This document shows positions 14,701 to 18,270 of a stretch of 18,270 nucleotides of DNA, in pieces. The position numbers were made by a program, and so were the translations under genes. Each line of letters begins with the position of its first letter. The first letter of the stretch is position 1. This stretch comes from Pararhodospirillum photometricum DSM 122 (GTDB lineage Bacteria; Pseudomonadota; Alphaproteobacteria; Rhodospirillales; Rhodospirillaceae): assembly GCF_000284415.1 (NCBI RefSeq), contig NC_017059.1, positions 3,700,279-3,718,548 of the forward strand, read 5' to 3'. Below the pieces are notes generated by a model. It worked only from the letters and a program-made list of their open reading frames with translations. It made no database searches and was not told where the DNA came from.

Positions 14701-15230
14701 ATCACCGGATAGCCGATCTCGGCGGCCAGGGTCTGGACCTGGGCCGGATCGTCGGGCAGCGGGCCGGTGGCCGGCATCAGGGGCACGCCGGCCGCCTCGG
14801 CCATGCGTCGCGCCGCGACCTTGTTGCCCAGCGAGCGCATCACCGAGGGCGGCGGGCCAATGAACACCAAGCCGGCCGCCGCGCAGGCCTCGGCAAACTC
14901 GGGATTTTCCGACAAAAAGCCATAGCCCGGATGCACCGCATCCGCCCCTGAGGCCCGGGCCACCCGCAAGACCTCCTCAATGGACAAATAGGCCCGCACC
15001 GGGCCCATGCCCATGCCGATAAGATAACTTTCGTCCGCTTTAAAACGATGCAGCGAGAGTTTGTCTTCCTCGGTATAGAGGGCGACGGTGCGGATACCCA
15101 ATTCGTTCGCCGCCCGAAAAACTCGGATGGCGATTTCTCCACGATTAGCAACGAGGATCTTGCGAATCTTGCGAGGGGCTACAGTCGTCACGGGGGATTT
15201 CTCCAGCCGGGATAGGGATGGCGAGGACAT
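11730..15230 (-). CDS. pyc: Pyruvate carboxylase
   Basis: It makes oxaloacetate from pyruvate, bicarbonate and ATP with biotin, an anaplerotic step in the cytoplasm. From ATG 15230 the product has 1166 residues, like other single-chain enzymes (about 1150). The biotin carboxylase domain comes first: RKILVANRGEIAIR, DAVHPGYGFLSENPEFA, the ATP-grasp SWGGGGRGM, and FIEVNPRIQVEHTVTE. The carboxyltransferase domain starts at about 550, with DTTFRDAHQS (Asp557) and FHTHDTSG (His760 and His762) as metal ligands and GVKDMAGLVKP carrying the conserved lysine. The C-terminal carrier domain has EAMKMETA with the biotin lysine at 1131. Upstream in-frame ATGs at 15296 and 15257 are possible but add non-family residues; the ribosome site is weak. 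Copy 4 of the palindrome follows the gene. Confidence 0.97.
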   Translation of the reverse strand: MSSPSLSRLEKSPVTTVAPRKIRKILVANRGEIAIRVFRAANELGIRTVALYTEEDKLSLHRFKADESYLIGMGMGPVRAYLSIEEVLRVARASGADAVHPGYGFLSENPEFAEACAAAGLVFIGPPPSVMRSLGNKVAARRMAEAAGVPLMPATGPLPDDPAQVQTLAAEIGYPVMLKASWGGGGRGMRVITGPHELDAQVAAGRREAEAAFGNGEVYLEKLVQRARHVEVQLLGDTHGTVVHLFERDCSVQRRNQKVVERAPAPYLNDERRQELCEAALRLARAAGYVCAGTAEFLMDVDTGAFYFIEVNPRIQVEHTVTEEITGLDLVKAQIRVLEGGRIGVVEETGIPAQEDIHFSGHAIQCRVTTEDPEANFIPDYGRITAYRGATGFGIRLDGGTAYSGAVITRYYDSLLEKVTAWAPTPAEAIGRLDRALREFRIRGVATNLAFVENLINHEKFKTATYTTRFIDETPELFHFEKRRDRATKLLRFIADVSVNGHPEVKGRPLPKPGPEPRVPMILAEPPRDGTRTLLDRLGPQGFAQWMLAQPQVLVTDTTFRDAHQSLLATRLRTYDMAQIAEVYAQNLPQMFSLECWGGATFDVAMRFLQECPWERLALLRRRVPNILFQMLLRGANGVGYTVYPDNVVRGFVLKAAEAGVDLFRVFDSLNWVENMRVSMDAVLESGKLLEATICYTGDLHDPSRPKYDLKYYVAMARELQKAGTHILGVKDMAGLVKPRAAYELVKALKEETGLPLHFHTHDTSGLSAASVLEAIRGGADAVDAAMDSLSGLTSQPCLGSLVEALRFSPQDTGLDPAIVRQVSDYWEAVRRHYTAFESDLRAGASEVYLHEMPGGQFTNLKEQARALGLESRWHEVARAYAEVNRLFGDIVKVTPSSKVVGDMALYMVGAGLTPEDIENPERDISFPESVVQLMRGELGQPPGGFPPALQAKVLRGQPAITGRPGASVPAADLVALRAEAERKAERPLSDEEFQSSLMYPKVFLDYAKRQEEFGPVAVLPTPVFFYGMKPRQEAMVDLEPGKTLVIRCQAIGDVDEEGMVKVFFELNGQPRVIRVPDRSARASVAVREKADPTNPAHVPAPMPGLVSSIGVSAGQSVHAGETLLTIEAMKMETALAADRDGIIERVVVSAGAAVEAKDLLLVYKA

Positions 15231-15300
15231 TAGGCTTTCAGCACCGGAATGCAACATTCCTGTCGCGAAAATCACCCTAGGGAAGGTGAGGCTCAAGGAA

Positions 15301-15332
15301 GGCTGGGGAGACGCGGCCTCCCCAGGCCCCTC
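15301..15332 (-). repeat. GC-rich palindromic intergenic element, copy 5
   Basis: The element lies 6 bases past the atm1 stop. Compared with the other copies, one arm carries A for G (+ strand 15310, in GGGGAGAC). On the - strand, which carries the atm1 transcript, the changed pair becomes G-U and the hairpin is kept; on the + strand it would be an A-C mismatch. The transcript then runs into CCTTCCTTGAG, weakly T-rich. It plausibly terminates atm1 before pyc. Confidence 0.88.
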
Positions 15333-15338
15333 GATCTG

Positions 15339-17162
<1,824 letters not shown>

Positions 17163-17177
17163 TGCCGGTCCTTTCTT

Positions 17178-17199
17178 CCAGAAGAGGGGCCTCTTCTGG
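17178..17199 (-). promoter_or_regulatory. Leader hairpin immediately upstream of the atm1 ribosome site
   Basis: Perfect 10-base arms (CCAGAAGAGG and CCTCTTCTGG) lie with two bases between them, ending a few bases before the AAAGGA ribosome site of atm1. It could affect translation start or be a terminator relic; no T-run follows on the - strand. Confidence 0.4.
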
Positions 17200-17240
17200 G
17201 TCTAGGCCGGAACCATCGGCGGGCGAAAGCAAAAAGAGAA

Positions 17241-17275
17241 GGCTGGGGAGGCGCGGCCTCCCCAGGCCCCTCGGG
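17241..17275 (-). terminator. GC-rich palindromic element, copy 6; terminator of the xre gene
   Basis: The arms CTGGGGAGGC (17243-17252) and GCCTCCCCAG (17256-17265) surround loop GCG. On the - strand the hairpin starts about 20 bases past the xre stop and is followed by CCTTCTCTTTTTGC, a good T-run. Of the six copies this is the clearest Rho-independent terminator. Confidence 0.8.
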
Positions 17276-17285
17276 TCTTGGGGCT

Positions 17286-17717
17286 CTAGTCTTCCGAGCG
17301 GGACATGGAGTTGAGCAACGAGACAAAGGTGGAGCGCATGCCGTCGTCGGGCAGTGCCCAGAAAGCCCGGGCCAGTTCAATGCTCTGGGCGTGCTTCATG
17401 GGATCGGGCTCGCCCGTGGTGTCGAGGGCAAGGCCGCGCATGGTATCGGCGACGGCCGCGTTTTTGCCGGGGTCGCCGTTTTCCAGGTCGCGGAAAAAGA
17501 ACCCGACCTCAACGCCCAGGGCGCGCGCAATGTCAAAAAGACGGCTGGCGCTGACCCGGTTGGTGCCTCGTTCATACTTTTGGATTTGCTGGAACGAGAC
17601 GCCCACGCGCCGCGCCAGTGACTCCTGGTCCATGTTCAAGGCAATCCGACGCTGACGGATCTTTTGCCCGACGTGGGTATCAACATAATGGATGGTCGTA
17701 AGATCCGGATCCGACAT
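17286..17717 (-). CDS. XRE-family transcriptional regulator (PhrR/PraR-like)
   Basis: The product has 143 residues from ATG 17717. A helix-turn-helix domain occupies about residues 15-72: VGQKIRQRRIALNMDQESLARRVGVSFQQIQKYERG, quoted here only as QESLARRVGVSFQQIQKYER, then NRVSASRLFDIARALGV. The VDTHVGQKIRQRR start and FQQIQKYERGTNRVSASRL match the alphaproteobacterial PhrR/PraR group of stress and attachment regulators. The C-terminal half (ELARAFWALPDDGMRSTFVSLL) is helical and probably dimerises. It stands alone: atm1 follows on the same strand but is separated by copy 6. A dyad lies at 17765-17781 upstream. Targets cannot be read. Confidence 0.9.
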   Translation of the reverse strand: MSDPDLTTIHYVDTHVGQKIRQRRIALNMDQESLARRVGVSFQQIQKYERGTNRVSASRLFDIARALGVEVGFFFRDLENGDPGKNAAVADTMRGLALDTTGEPDPMKHAQSIELARAFWALPDDGMRSTFVSLLNSMSRSED

Positions 17718-17764
17718 GAGCGTGACTCGACCGCGCTGAAGGATGACCCCTGTCCGGCGTTGGT

Positions 17765-17781
17765 ATCACACGCTGGGTGAT
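17765..17781. promoter_or_regulatory. Dyad ATCAC-N7-GTGAT upstream of the xre gene
   Basis: A five-base inverted repeat with a 7-base centre lies 48 bases before the xre start. XRE regulators often bind dyads of this size and repress their own genes, so it is a candidate operator. Support is limited to position and symmetry. Confidence 0.3.
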
Positions 17782-17940
17782 CAACCACAACCCCGCATAG
17801 GGAATGCCATCTTATTTACCTCAGAGGGCGCGGCTAGTCGAGCCTTTCGATTATCTCTCCGAAAAAAATACCTGTGCGTGTATCTCTTACTTCGGGAGGT
17901 GGCCTTTCTCCGCAGCCTGAAGCCGTCGCTTTCTCGTCCC

Positions 17941-18270
17941 TTAGTAAAGCCGTCCCCCGTTGGGAACCGGTTGGTCGGGGGCCAGCAGCACCGGCTCGCC
18001 ATCGGGATCGGGCACGCCCAGGACCAGGCACTCCGAGCGCACCGGGCCGATTTGGCGCGGGGGGAAATTCACCACGGCCAGCACCTGCCGCCCCACGAGG
18101 TCTTGGGGCTGGTAATGCCGGGTGAGCTGGGCCGAACTGGTCCGCACGCCGATCTCGGGCCCGAAATCGACCCGCAGTTTGAGGGCCGGCTTGCGCGCCT
18201 CGGGGAAGGGGTGGGCCTCGATCACGGTGCCGATGCGAAGATCGAGCCGATGAAAATCATCAAGGGTTGC
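17941..18270 (-). CDS. csaA: CsaA-type tRNA-binding protein (start just outside window)
   Basis: The frame is open from the right edge to TAA at 17941-17943, giving 109 residues that begin ATLDDFHRLDLRIGTVIEA. This is the usual CsaA start without its initial Met, so only the start codon is probably outside. Later segments KLRVDFGPEIG, SSAQLTRHY, GRQVLAVVNFPPRQIG and PVPNGGRLY are typical of CsaA, a small dimeric OB-fold protein related to the tRNA-binding domain of methionyl-tRNA synthetase. A chaperone or export role was described in Bacillus; the role here is unknown. The GTG at 18225 is internal. It lies 223 bases upstream of the xre gene on the same strand. Confidence 0.93.
   Translation of the reverse strand, partial: ATLDDFHRLDLRIGTVIEAHPFPEARKPALKLRVDFGPEIGVRTSSAQLTRHYQPQDLVGRQVLAVVNFPPRQIGPVRSECLVLGVPDPDGEPVLLAPDQPVPNGGRLY

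Noticed and set aside
17850..17880. Terminator for csaA
   Set aside because: On the - strand a T-run (seven Ts) follows only a 4-base ATAC/GTAT stem, too weak to call.
17781..18002. Small - strand open frame between csaA and xre
   Set aside because: It overlaps the well-supported csaA frame, is rich in Arg and Ser, and has no recognisable start context.

Overview
The window is GC-rich bacterial chromosome carrying a P2-type prophage tail block at its left edge. The tail block ends abruptly inside a gene and is followed by ordinary chromosomal genes. The gene set fits an alphaproteobacterium: a PhrR/PraR-like XRE regulator, a CsaA-type tRNA-binding protein, an Atm1-type ABC exporter, a single-chain pyruvate carboxylase and YbtPQ/IrtAB-like siderophore transporters beside exbB-exbD-tonB. 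Composition and gene style suggest the Rhodospirillales. That placement is inference; no marker gene proves it.

Left region (1 to about 4080, + strand): P2-like tail genes in P2 order. They are the tail fibre (5' end outside the window), fibre assembly protein, sheath FI, tube FII, chaperones E and E+E' joined by a -1 frameshift on seven Ts, and tape measure T. T stops matching a tape measure after about 187 codons. From about 4080 the DNA encodes, in another frame, the C-terminal half of a major facilitator. The T gene, the rest of the tail genes and the front of the MFS gene are all cut at one junction, so this is a deletion, a rearrangement or a misassembly.

Iron-transport region (4080-10562, + strand): the truncated MFS gene is followed by two exporter-fold ABC half-transporters (594 residues each), every junction being an ATGA overlap. 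After a 240-base gap come exbB, exbD and tonB, an energy-coupling set for outer-membrane receptors. tonB is split between two frames at a run of seven Cs in its proline-rich linker. Together these look like a siderophore uptake system that has lost the front of its MFS partner and may have a damaged tonB.

Middle region (10563-11729, - strand): two identical tRNA-Glu(UUC) genes, each with its own sigma70-like promoter and a downstream hairpin, and a small cold-shock protein gene.

Right region (11730-18270, - strand): pyruvate carboxylase, an Atm1-type ABC exporter, an XRE regulator and csaA, which runs off the right edge and probably lacks only its start codon here.

Six copies of a GC-rich palindromic element lie only between genes. 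They sit at the 3' end of abc2 (two copies, inverted), tonB, pyc, atm1 and xre. This recurrent 3'-end element is the best-supported unexplained structure in the window. No CRISPR array, toxin-antitoxin pair, integrase or attachment site is visible.
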